Assembly: GCA_029782145.1 (NCBI GenBank) | Contig: JAKOVH010000003.1 | Location: 1-64,000 of the forward strand | Length of the DNA: 64,000 nucleotides | Source of the DNA: Actinomycetes bacterium | GTDB taxonomy: Bacteria; Actinomycetota; Acidimicrobiia; Acidimicrobiales; Acidimicrobilacustridaceae | Reading direction: 5' to 3' | In this document: in pieces, positions 56,977 through 64,000 of the stretch | How the letters are laid out: every line of letters starts with the position of its first letter | How positions within the stretch are numbered: the first letter of the stretch is position 1 | Notes under the pieces: generated by a model | The model's input: only the letters and a program-made list of their open reading frames with translations | Told to the model about the DNA's origin: nothing | Database searches by the model: none | Translations under genes and position numbers: made by a program

Positions 56977-58308
56977 TCAGCCGCCGCAGAGCGCGCGGGC
57001 AACCGCGGCGAGCCGCTCGGCCACTGCGTGAGCCACGCCGTGGCTCTCGGCCTCGACCATCACCCGCACCAGCGGCTCGGTGCCGCTCGGGCGGATGAGC
57101 ACCCGGCCCCGCCCACCCAGCGCCGCCTCCTCGGCGGCGATGTCGTCCGCCATGGCCTCGGCGATGTCGGCACGACGCTCGGCCACCGGCACGTTGACGA
57201 GCACCTGGGGCAGCTGGGTCATGGCGCCGGCCGCCAGCTGCGACAGCGGCCGCTGCGACCGCACCACCAGGTCGAGCAGCTGCACGCCCGACAGCAGGCC
57301 GTCGCCGGTGGTGGCGAGGTCGGCGAAGACGATGTGGCCGGACTGCTCGCCGCCGAGGCCGCCTCCCGTGCGCTCCAGCGCCTCGAGCACGTAGCGGTCG
57401 CCGACCGCGGTCTCCACCACCTCGATCCCCGCCTCGCGCATGGCGAGCCGGAAGCCGAGGTTGGCCATGACCGTCACCACCACCAGGTCACCGGGCAGGC
57501 AGCCCCGGCGGCGCCGGTCGACGGCGAACAGGGCGATGAGGTGGTCGCCGTCGACGAGGCGACCGGTCTCGTCGACGGCGAGGACCCGGTCGGCGTCGCC
57601 GTCGAAGGCCAGCCCCACGTGGGCTCCGGTGTCGACGACCAGGCGGGACACGTCGTCGGGATGGGTCGAGCCGCAGCCGGCGTTGATGTTGCGGCCGTCG
57701 GGCGCGGCGTGCAGGACCTCGACGTGCGCGCCCAGGCGGCGCAACGCCTCCGGCGCCAGCGCCGACGACGCCCCGTTGGCGCAGTCGACCACGACCCGCA
57801 GCCCGTCGAGGCGGCGGCCCTCGGTGGAGGCCACGACAGCATCGAGCCATGCCGCCGCCCCGGGGGCCGGCGCCAGGGGCACCTCGTCGAGGGCGCCCAC
57901 GGCCTGCGCCGGGTCGGCGAGCAGCGCGTCGAGCACCGCCTCGAGCTCCTCTTCGACCTCGTCGGCCAGCTTGCGGCCCCCGGCGGCGAAGAACTTGATG
58001 CCGTTGTCGGCCCACGGGTTGTGCGACGCCGAGATGACGGCGCCCGGGACGCTGCGCTGGGCGCACGCCCAGGCCAGCGTCGGGGTCGGCACCACGCCCA
58101 GGGTCTGGGGGCTGGCACCGCCCGCGGCCAGGCCGCCGGCCAGCGCCGCCTCCAGCCGGGGGCCCGACGCTCGGGTGTCACGGCCGATGAGGAAGCCCGA
58201 GGCGCCGCCGAGGACCTTCGCCGCGGCGGCGCCGAGCGCGCCCACCAGCTCGTCGGTCAGCTCCTCGGCCGGGCCCCGCACGCCGTCGGTGCCGAAGCGC
58301 AGCGTCAT
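56977..58308 (-). CDS. glmM: Phosphoglucosamine mutase
   Basis: 443 residues from ATG 58308. Interconverts glucosamine-6-P and -1-P for UDP-GlcNAc. Seen: LRFGTDGVRG at the N-terminus, phosphoserine S95 in ISASHNPWADNGIKFF, the metal loop AFDGDADRV, GGEQSGHI and the phosphate-binding RPSGTEPLVRVM. It follows rpsI, separated by a strong hairpin. GlmM takes the product of GlmS, whose unusual homologue is encoded next. Confidence 0.96.
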   Translation of the reverse strand: MTLRFGTDGVRGPAEELTDELVGALGAAAAKVLGGASGFLIGRDTRASGPRLEAALAGGLAAGGASPQTLGVVPTPTLAWACAQRSVPGAVISASHNPWADNGIKFFAAGGRKLADEVEEELEAVLDALLADPAQAVGALDEVPLAPAPGAAAWLDAVVASTEGRRLDGLRVVVDCANGASSALAPEALRRLGAHVEVLHAAPDGRNINAGCGSTHPDDVSRLVVDTGAHVGLAFDGDADRVLAVDETGRLVDGDHLIALFAVDRRRRGCLPGDLVVVTVMANLGFRLAMREAGIEVVETAVGDRYVLEALERTGGGLGGEQSGHIVFADLATTGDGLLSGVQLLDLVVRSQRPLSQLAAGAMTQLPQVLVNVPVAERRADIAEAMADDIAAEEAALGGRGRVLIRPSGTEPLVRVMVEAESHGVAHAVAERLAAVARALCGG

Positions 58309-58325
58309 CGGGCCAAAACGTCGAC

Positions 58326-58353
58326 GTGCGCCGACCCCACGGGGGCGGCGCAC
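58326..58353 (-). terminator. Hairpin terminator or attenuator between rpsI and glmM
   Basis: GTGCGCCG pairs with CGGCGCAC (8 bp), enclosing CCCC-AC-GGGG (4 bp). On the minus strand a TTTT follows about 7 nt later, close before glmM. Probably separates the ribosomal operon from cell-wall genes, at least partly. Confidence 0.6.
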
Positions 58354-58395
58354 ATCGGGTGGAGCGGGAACACGGCCACCGGAGGCGGGACCGGC

Positions 58396-58788
58396 TCAGC
58401 GCTTGGAGTACTGCGGAGCCTTGCGGGCCTTCTTGAGGCCGTACTTCTTCGACTCCTTCTCGCGGGCGTCGCGGGTGAGGAAGCCGGCCCGCTTGAGCTC
58501 GGGCCGCATCTCGGGGTCGAGGTCGGCCAGCGCCCGGGCGATGCCGTGGCGCAGGGCGCCCGCCTGGCCCGACACGCCGCCGCCGCCGATGCGGCAGTCG
58601 ACGTCGTAGACCTCGCTGGTGCTGGTGACCCGCAGCGGCTCGGTGAGGATCATGCGGTGCGTCTCGGACGGGAAGTAGTCGGCCACCGGGCGGCCGTTCA
58701 CGGTGATGACGCCGGTGCCGGGGCGCAGGTTCACGCGGGCCACGGCGCGCTTGCGGCGACCGGTCGACTGGATCAGGGGGTTCGGCAT
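58396..58788 (-). CDS. rpsI: 30S ribosomal protein S9
   Basis: 130 residues. Seen: [16 protein letters not shown] at the start, [19 protein letters not shown], and the invariant C-terminal tail PQYSKR that reaches the ribosomal P site. Follows rplM by 23 bp in the usual rplM-rpsI operon. Confidence 0.97.
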   Translation of the reverse strand: MPNPLIQSTGRRKRAVARVNLRPGTGVITVNGRPVADYFPSETHRMILTEPLRVTSTSEVYDVDCRIGGGGVSGQAGALRHGIARALADLDPEMRPELKRAGFLTRDAREKESKKYGLKKARKAPQYSKR

Positions 58789-58811
58789 GTCGTGTCCTCG
58801 GGAGCGGCCGC

Positions 58812-59258
58812 TCAGCGGGCCTTGGCGTGGGTGAGCTCGAGGGCCTCGGGCTGCTGGGCGGCGTGGGGGTGCACCGGCCCGGCGTAGACCTTCAGCTTCT
58901 TGATCTGCTGGCGACCGAGGCGGTTCTTCGGGAGCATGCCCCGCACCGCCCGCCGGACGGCCTCGGTGGGCTTGGTGGCGATGAGCTCGCCGTAGCTCTG
59001 GGTGCGCAGGCCGCCGGGGTAGCCCGAGTGGCGGTGCACGAAGAGCTTCTCGCCCTTGTTGGACGTGAGCACCACCTTGTCGGCGTTGATCACGATCACG
59101 TGGTCGCCGGTGTCGAGGTGGGGCGTGTAGGTGGGCTTGTGCTTGCCGCGCAGGATGCGGGCGACCTCGGTGGCGACGCGACCGAGGACCATGCCCTCGG
59201 CGTCGACCACGTACCAGGATCGCTGGATCTCGCTGGCCTTCGGGGAGTAGGTGCGCAC
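58812..59258 (-). CDS. rplM: 50S ribosomal protein L13
   Basis: 148 residues from GTG 59258, giving the typical beginning [20 protein letters not shown]. Also [48 protein letters not shown] and [10 protein letters not shown]. First gene of rplM-rpsI. The 144-bp gap to the encapsulin gene presumably holds its promoter; none was recognised. Confidence 0.96.
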   Translation of the reverse strand: MRTYSPKASEIQRSWYVVDAEGMVLGRVATEVARILRGKHKPTYTPHLDTGDHVIVINADKVVLTSNKGEKLFVHRHSGYPGGLRTQSYGELIATKPTEAVRRAVRGMLPKNRLGRQQIKKLKVYAGPVHPHAAQQPEALELTHAKAR

Positions 59259-59402
59259 GCGCGAGCCTTCGCTGTCGGAGAACTGTGGGACCACACCCCG
59301 CGCATGCGCGTGGGAACGCGCGCCAGGGCGACGGACAAAGATACGGCCCGCGCTGCCCGGGAGCAACTCGCGCCCCGGTCGCCCGGTGGGGCGGCCAGCG
59401 GC

Positions 59403-60221
59403 TCAGGCGCCGTCGGGGTAGGCCAGGTGCACGGCCGCCTCGGGTGCGCAGATGCGTGCCGCGATCGTCTCCTCCAGGTACAGCTGCACGTGCTCGGCGT
59501 CGTGGGCGAGGTAGCCGACGGCGAAGTCCTGCCCGCAGACGAGCTCGAAGTCACCACCGCGCTGGCTCACCACGACCGCGCCGTCGATCGAGGGGGCGAA
59601 CACCACCGGGCCACCCTCGAGGATGAGCTGCAGGTGCTTCAGCACGGGGTAGCCGCCGCCCTCGCCCTGGCGCATCACCCCGGCGTAGCAGCGGGGGCCG
59701 AGAGCGATCGCCCACGGTCCCTCGACGCCCGCCTCTCGCATCATGGCGATGGCCTGGGCGGCATGGCCCGGGTAGGCGGCGTAGTCGCTCGAGATCATCA
59801 CCTTCTCGTGCGGGGTGGCCTCGGTGAGCCCCACGATGCCGGCGCTGGCCAGCCCGTGGAACACCGTGCGGTCCTCGGCCTGCGCGGCCTGGCGGGCGGC
59901 CTCGATCACGCTGCCGAGGTCGGCGTCGCACGCACCCCGGTTGATGGCGTCGAGCTCCTCGCGCTGGACCGTGAACGGCGTGCGGACCTCGACGAGCGGT
60001 CGCACCAGGCGGGGACGCACCCGCACCGCGCCGCCCTGGAGCACCTCGGCGGGGCCGAGGCGCCCGGTGGCCACGGCGGAGTGGTCCCAGCCGTGCGGGC
60101 CCGAGAAGTCGATCAGCCGGCGGGCGGCCAGGTAGGCGCTCAGGCTGCGGCGAGCCTCGCCGTCGATCTCGGCCCACGCCTCGGCGGTGATGGGCGCCTT
60201 CTGGCGCATCAGGTGGTCCAC
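59403..60221 (-). CDS. Family 1 encapsulin shell protein
   Basis: 272 residues, HK97-fold shell of a protein nanocompartment. Begins with the cargo-facing [20 protein letters not shown]. Also [55 protein letters not shown] and the C-terminal [21 protein letters not shown] start, one base after the stop of the encapsulated ferritin, with GGGAG upstream. It would assemble round the ferritin-like cargo to store iron. Confidence 0.95.
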   Translation of the reverse strand: MDHLMRQKAPITAEAWAEIDGEARRSLSAYLAARRLIDFSGPHGWDHSAVATGRLGPAEVLQGGAVRVRPRLVRPLVEVRTPFTVQREELDAINRGACDADLGSVIEAARQAAQAEDRTVFHGLASAGIVGLTEATPHEKVMISSDYAAYPGHAAQAIAMMREAGVEGPWAIALGPRCYAGVMRQGEGGGYPVLKHLQLILEGGPVVFAPSIDGAVVVSQRGGDFELVCGQDFAVGYLAHDAEHVQLYLEETIAARICAPEAAVHLAYPDGA

Positions 60222-60222
60222 G

Positions 60223-60606
60223 TCACGCTCCCTTCAGGCTGCCGACGCCGAGGCCGGTGGCGTCGCTCCCCGGTTCGGGCGCCGCCGCGCCCTCGCCGCC
60301 GTCGTGCTCGGCCTCCTGCTCGATGGCGACGATCGGCCCCTCGGTGAACAGGTAGGTGCGCAGGTGCCGGTCGAGCTCGGGGTCGTGACGTCGCAGCCAC
60401 TCGATGGTCATGGCGGCGTGCTCCTTCTCCTCGTCACGGTTGTGGCCGAGCACGGCCGCCAGGTCGGGGTCGTCGGTGGCATCGACCCGCTGGTCGTACC
60501 AGTCGACCGCCTCGAGCTCCTCCATGATCGACTGGATCGCCCGGTGGCGGTCGATGGTGGCGGGCTGCAGGCGGTCGAAGGGCTCGTGGTAGGCCTCGCT
60601 CGACAT
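60223..60606 (-). CDS. Encapsulated ferritin-like protein (EncFtn)
   Basis: 127 residues from ATG 60606 with AGGAG 5 nt upstream. A short two-helix ferroxidase: MEELEAVDWYDQR (about 28-40) and HNRDEEKEHAAMTIEWLRR (55-73), whose Glu and ExxH residues form the iron centre in an annular decamer. After a Gly/Ala/Glu linker the C-terminus TGLGVGSLKGA is the targeting peptide that docks in encapsulin (consensus LxVGSLxG). Oxidises Fe(II) for storage in the shell. Confidence 0.94.
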   Translation of the reverse strand: MSSEAYHEPFDRLQPATIDRHRAIQSIMEELEAVDWYDQRVDATDDPDLAAVLGHNRDEEKEHAAMTIEWLRRHDPELDRHLRTYLFTEGPIVAIEQEAEHDGGEGAAAPEPGSDATGLGVGSLKGA

Positions 60607-60691
60607 CACGTCTCCTGCCGGATGGGCGGCTGGTGGGTCGGGTGGTCCGGTGATCGGTGTCCGGTGGTCGGGTGGCCTCTGGACACGTGGC

Positions 60692-60714
60692 GGTCGGGCC
60701 GCGCTGGCCCGACC
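60692..60714 (-). terminator. Palindromic terminator between truA and the encapsulin operon
   Basis: GGTCGGGCC-GCGCT-GGCCCGACC: a perfect 9-bp stem about 70 bp past the truA stop. It separates the ribosomal operon from EncFtn. The 85 bp between it and EncFtn contain direct GGTGG/TCGGGTGG repeats but no clear -10. Confidence 0.6.
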
Positions 60715-60783
60715 TCCTCACCACCAGCACCTATCCAGCGCGCCGCCTCGCCATGCCGCCCGCCGCCACGGTGCTTTCCCGGC

Positions 60784-61623
60784 TCAGTAGGTGACCGCCC
60801 ACAGGCACAGGCCCTCGGGTGGCGCGATGGTGCCCGCCGCGTGGCGGTCGCGGGCGCGCAGGATGCCGGCCATCTCGCCCGCCCGCCGGCGCCCCCGACC
60901 CATGTCGACCAGGGTGCCGGTGATGCTGCGGACCATCTGGTGGCAGAACGCGGTGGCCGAGATGTCGAAGCGCAGCAGCCCCTCGCCCAGGTCGTGCCAC
61001 CGGGCGTCGAGCACCCGTCGCACCAGCGACACCTCCCCCGCCGTCTTGGGCCGCCGGCAGAAGCTCGAGAAGTCGTGGCTGCCGATCAGGGCGTCGCAGC
61101 CCAGGCGCAGCGCGTTGAGGTCGAGGGGGTGGGCCACCCACCAGCTCGTGGCCGCCAGGAACGGGTCGGGCACCGGACGGCTCAGCACCGTGTAGCGGTA
61201 GTGGCGGGACCGCGCCGAGAAGCGGGCGTCGAAGTCCGGCTCCGCCCGCCCCGCCTCGCGCACCACCAGGGCGGGCGCGCACTGGCGGTTCACCGCCTGG
61301 GCCAAGCGCTCGGGGTCGCCGCGCCGCTCGTCGGCGTCGAAGCTGACGACCTGTCCCCACGCGTGCACGCCGGCGTCGGTGCGCCCGGCGACGGCCAGCG
61401 TGACCTCGTGGCCCAGGCAGCGCTCGAGCACATCGCGCAGGGTGCCTGCCACCGTGGCCACCCCGGCGTTCTCGGCCATGCCCCGGAAGCGCCCGCCGTC
61501 GTAGGCGACCACCATGCGGATCCGGACCCGTCCCCCCGGCGGGGGCGCCACGGCCACCGGCGCGCGCCCAGGGCCCGGACGCGCGTCGGCCGACCCCGGG
61601 AGGTCGGCCGACGGATGGGTCAT
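60784..61623 (-). CDS. truA: tRNA pseudouridine synthase TruA
   Basis: 279 residues, modifies U38-40 in tRNA anticodon stems. The catalytic Asp is D83 in AVAGRTDAGVHAWGQ. Also RMVVAYDGGRFRGMAEN (with GMA where many have GWQ), RHYRYTVLSRP and FCHQMVRSITGTLVDMGRG. The first 33 residues are a Pro/Ala-rich extension. It follows rplQ by 16 bp, as in many actinobacteria. Confidence 0.93.
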   Translation of the reverse strand: MTHPSADLPGSADARPGPGRAPVAVAPPPGGRVRIRMVVAYDGGRFRGMAENAGVATVAGTLRDVLERCLGHEVTLAVAGRTDAGVHAWGQVVSFDADERRGDPERLAQAVNRQCAPALVVREAGRAEPDFDARFSARSRHYRYTVLSRPVPDPFLAATSWWVAHPLDLNALRLGCDALIGSHDFSSFCRRPKTAGEVSLVRRVLDARWHDLGEGLLRFDISATAFCHQMVRSITGTLVDMGRGRRRAGEMAGILRARDRHAAGTIAPPEGLCLWAVTY

Positions 61624-61639
61624 GTGGGCGAGTGGTCGG

Positions 61640-61993
61640 TCAGACCAGCTCGATGCGCGCCATCGGGGCGTTGTCGCCCTGGCGCGGGCCCAGCTTCAGG
61701 ATGCGGGTGTAGCCGCCGGGCCGGGTCTCGTAGCGAGGGCCGATGTCGTCGAACAGCTTCGACGCCATCTCCTTGTCACCGAGGTAGGCGACGACCTGGC
61801 GGTGGCGGTGCACCCCGCCCTTCTTGGCCTTGGTGATGAGCTTCTCGGCCACCGGGCGCAGGGCCTTCGCCTTGGCCTCGGTGGTGACGATGCCCTCGGC
61901 GGCGAAGAGCGAGGCGGCCAGGTTGGCCATCATCAGCCGCTGGTGGGCGGCGTCGCCGCCGAAGCGGCGCGACTTGCGGGGGGTTGCAGGCAT
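61640..61993 (-). CDS. rplQ: 50S ribosomal protein L17
   Basis: 117 residues. Begins [20 protein letters not shown], with LIKHGRITTT-type segment here as [19 protein letters not shown] and [20 protein letters not shown] near the end. Between rpoA (6 bp) and truA in the alpha operon. Confidence 0.97.
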   Translation of the reverse strand: MPATPRKSRRFGGDAAHQRLMMANLAASLFAAEGIVTTEAKAKALRPVAEKLITKAKKGGVHRHRQVVAYLGDKEMASKLFDDIGPRYETRPGGYTRILKLGPRQGDNAPMARIELV

Positions 61994-61999
61994 CTTCGA

Positions 62000-62938
62000 T
62001 CAGTCCCGGTGCTTGAGCGACAGGCCGCGCTCGTCGAGCTTCTGGATGACCTCGTCGAGGGACTTCTGGCCGAAGTTGGTGATGGCCAGCAGGTCGTCCT
62101 CGGTCTTGAGCAGCAGCTCGCCGACCGTGTTGACCTGCGCCCGCTTGAGGCAGTTGCGGGGACGCTCGGACAGGTCGAGGTCCTCGATGGGCAGGTCGAG
62201 GTCCGGGGACCCCGTGGCGGTGACGGCCACCTCGCCGAGCTCGAGGCCCTGGGGCTCGTCGCTCATCTCGGCGACGAGCTGCACCAGCGACTGGAGGGTC
62301 GCGCCCGCCGAGGCCAGCGCCTCACGGGCCGAGATGGAGCCGTCGGTCTCGATGTCGAGCACCAGCCGGTCGAACTCGGTGGACTGCTCCACACGGGTGG
62401 GCTCCACCGAGAAGGTGACGCGCCGCACCGGCGAGAAGATCGAGTCGACCGGGATCACGCCGATGGTGTTCGAGGTCTTGTTGCGCTCGGCCGAGACGTA
62501 GCCCCGGCCCTTCTCCACCGTGAGGTCGAGGGCCAGGCGGCCCTGGGCGTTCACCGTGGCGAGGTGCAGCTCGGGGTTGAGGATCTCGACGTCGGCGTTG
62601 AGCGTGATGTCGGCGGCGGTGACCTCGGTGGGCCCCCGCACGTCGAGGCGCAGGGTCACCGGCTCGTCGCTGTAGACCCGCAGGACGAGGTCCTTGAGGT
62701 TCAAGATGATGTCGGTGACGTCCTCGGTGACGCCCTTGATGGTGTCGAACTCGTGCAGGGCGTCGTCGAAGCGCACCTGGGTGACCGCTGCGCCGGGGAT
62801 CGACGACAGGAGGGTCCGCCGCAGCGAGTTGCCCAGAGTGTGGCCGAAGCCGGGCTCGAGCGGGCCGATCGCAAAGAGCTGACGGTCGCCGTCGGCGTCG
62901 CCGAGCGCTTCGACCTTCGGGCGCTGCATGACCAGCAT
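62000..62938 (-). CDS. rpoA: RNA polymerase alpha subunit
   Basis: 312 residues. The N-terminal assembly domain has PLEPGFGHTLGNSLRRTLLS and the usual D-loop. The C-terminal domain (about 235-300) has LDLSERPRNCLKRAQVNTVG and NFGQKSLDEV, for UP-element and activator contacts. Lies between rpsD and rplQ, the standard alpha-operon order. Confidence 0.98.
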   Translation of the reverse strand: MLVMQRPKVEALGDADGDRQLFAIGPLEPGFGHTLGNSLRRTLLSSIPGAAVTQVRFDDALHEFDTIKGVTEDVTDIILNLKDLVLRVYSDEPVTLRLDVRGPTEVTAADITLNADVEILNPELHLATVNAQGRLALDLTVEKGRGYVSAERNKTSNTIGVIPVDSIFSPVRRVTFSVEPTRVEQSTEFDRLVLDIETDGSISAREALASAGATLQSLVQLVAEMSDEPQGLELGEVAVTATGSPDLDLPIEDLDLSERPRNCLKRAQVNTVGELLLKTEDDLLAITNFGQKSLDEVIQKLDERGLSLKHRD

Positions 62939-63008
62939 GTGTGTCTACCTCGGTTCCGTTCGTTCGGGAACGGCGCAGGCGGCGGGGACGACCCCCGCCG
63001 ACGGGCGC

Positions 63009-63626
63009 CTACTTCGAATAGAGCTCGACGATGAGCTGCTCGCGCACCGGCACGTCGATCTGGTCGCGCAGGGGTGGCTGCAGCACGTTGACGCTGAAGC
63101 CGTTGTCGCCCGACTCGAGCCACGCCGGCGGCGTGCGGTCGAGCACGTCTTTGTTCCACTGGACGACGACCATCTCCCGGGCCTTGTCGCGCAGGGTGAC
63201 CACGTCGCCCTTGCGGACCCGGTAGCTGGGGATGTCGACCCGGCGGCCGTTCACGTTGACGTGGCCGTGGCCCACGAACTGCCGGGCCTGCGGGCGGGTG
63301 GCCGCCCAGCCGGCGCGGTAGACCACGTTGTCGAGCCGCATCTCGAGGAACCGCAGCATGTTCTCGCCGGTGACGCCTTCCTTGCGGTTGGCTTCCTCGT
63401 AGAGGTTCCGGAACTGCTTCTCCGAGAGGCCGTAGGTGAAGCGGGCCTTCTGCTTCTCCTGCATCTGCAGGAGGTACTCGCTCGGGTTGCCCCGGCGACG
63501 GGTGCGGCCGTGCTCGCCGGGCGGGTACGGGCGCTTCTCGAGGGCGATGGTCTCGCCCTTGGTGCCGAAGATGTTGGTGCCCAGGCGGCGCGAGACGCGC
63601 GCCTTGGGGCCGGTGTAGCGAGCCAT
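63009..63626 (-). CDS. rpsD: 30S ribosomal protein S4
   Basis: 205 residues. Begins ARYTGPKARVSRRLGTNIFG. The S4 RNA-binding domain (MRLDNVVYRAGWAATRPQAR, GHGHVNVNGRRVDIPSYRV) is intact. It contains no cysteine, so it is the zinc-free form. Early 16S-rRNA assembly protein. Just downstream of rpsK (3 bp). Confidence 0.97.
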   Translation of the reverse strand: MARYTGPKARVSRRLGTNIFGTKGETIALEKRPYPPGEHGRTRRRGNPSEYLLQMQEKQKARFTYGLSEKQFRNLYEEANRKEGVTGENMLRFLEMRLDNVVYRAGWAATRPQARQFVGHGHVNVNGRRVDIPSYRVRKGDVVTLRDKAREMVVVQWNKDVLDRTPPAWLESGDNGFSVNVLQPPLRDQIDVPVREQLIVELYSK

Positions 63627-63629
63627 CGG

Positions 63630-64000
63630 TCAGACCCTCCGACGCTTGGGCGGGCGGCAGCCGTTGTGGGGCACCGGGGTGACGTCCTTGATGCCGGTGA
63701 CCTCGATGCCGGCGTTCTGGATGCTGCGGATCGCCGTCTCACGGCCCGATCCGGGGCCCTTCACCAGCACGTCGACCTTGCGCACGCCGTGCTCCATGGC
63801 CCGCCGGGCGCACTGCTCGGCGGCCATCTGGGCCGCGAACGGGGTGCTCTTGCGGGAGCCCTTGAAGCCGACGTTGCCGGCCGACGCCCAGGCGAGGACG
63901 TTGCCCTCCTGGTCGGTGATGCTGACGATGGTGTTGTTGAAGGAGCTCTTGATGTGCGCCACCCCGTAGGTGACGTTCTTGCGTTCCTTCTTGCGGGGGC
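63630..64000 (-). CDS. rpsK: 30S ribosomal protein S11, 5' end outside the window
   Basis: The visible 122 codons begin inside a Lys/Arg-rich N-terminus ([20 protein letters not shown]) and end with the universal [46 protein letters not shown] and VKGPGSGRE are typical S11. The missing start lies beyond position 64000, probably preceded by rpsM. Confidence 0.97.
   Translation of the reverse strand, partial: PRKKERKNVTYGVAHIKSSFNNTIVSITDQEGNVLAWASAGNVGFKGSRKSTPFAAQMAAEQCARRAMEHGVRKVDVLVKGPGSGRETAIRSIQNAGIEVTGIKDVTPVPHNGCRPPKRRRV

Noticed and set aside
53403-57098. A 1231-codon open frame on the plus strand opposite the GlmS-like and acpS genes
   Set aside because: It mirrors true genes codon for codon, is dominated by Gly/Arg/Val/Leu/Asp with no family signature, and arises because high-GC genes rarely contain antisense stops. 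The same applies to long plus-strand frames at 39179-42451 and 30339-33272.

Overview
The window is very GC-rich, densely coded chromosomal DNA with extreme GC at third codon positions. Its content points to a free-living actinomycete, probably of the class Acidimicrobiia: GuaB3, F420-type LLM oxidoreductases, a mycofactocin-type SDR, a DUF222/HNH protein, and a glmM-glmS-acpS-nnr-alr-tsa-groESL order close to that of mycobacteria. The class assignment is inference from gene content; no rRNA or tRNA gene is present.

Layout. 1-14 kb is catabolic: fpg tail, mdh, an LLM-SDR-SDR operon divergent from its IclR-type regulator, a KstD-like flavoprotein, an esterase, a two-gene ABC exporter and an aldehyde dehydrogenase. 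14-30 kb holds a META lipoprotein, one-carbon and purine genes (metF, folD, purH, purN), dus-maf, a DUF222/HNH protein, an amidohydrolase, sucCD, and an iron locus (cupredoxin lipoprotein plus EfeU) behind an IdeR-like box. 29.8-33.2 kb is a UvrD/PcrA helicase gene split by an in-frame 352-residue intein. 33-43 kb mixes SDR and LLM oxidoreductases, secreted proteins, guaA-guaB3, a NUDIX hydrolase and a 52-residue protein. 44-64 kb is a housekeeping run, all on the minus strand: rpsK, rpsD, rpoA, rplQ, truA, an encapsulin/encapsulated-ferritin pair, rplM, rpsI, glmM, an oversized GlmS-like gene, acpS-nnr, a CBS protein, alr, a UDG, tsaE-tsaB-rimI-tsaD and groES-groEL with two CIRCE operators.

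Main unusual signals. (1) A 46-bp palindromic repeat occurs six times. Three copies are single and intergenic; three form a 63-bp-period array that keeps frame and joins AcpS to the NAD(P)H-hydrate repair enzyme Nnr in one reading frame. (2) A 38-bp dyad family occurs three times. (3) The helicase intein has a penultimate Lys and a GIY-YIG-like middle. (4) The GlmS-like protein is 1148 residues, about twice the normal size. (5) An encapsulin iron-storage cassette sits between truA and rplM. (6) At least thirteen genes have a TANNNT hexamer 6-8 nt before the start codon, implying widespread leaderless transcription. (7) A small membrane-anchored protein looks like a Rieske fold that has lost its cluster ligands.

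Genes inside operons often overlap by four bases (ATGA or GTGA), most strikingly glmS-acpS, tsaB-rimI-tsaD, purH-purN, dus-maf and the SDR pairs.
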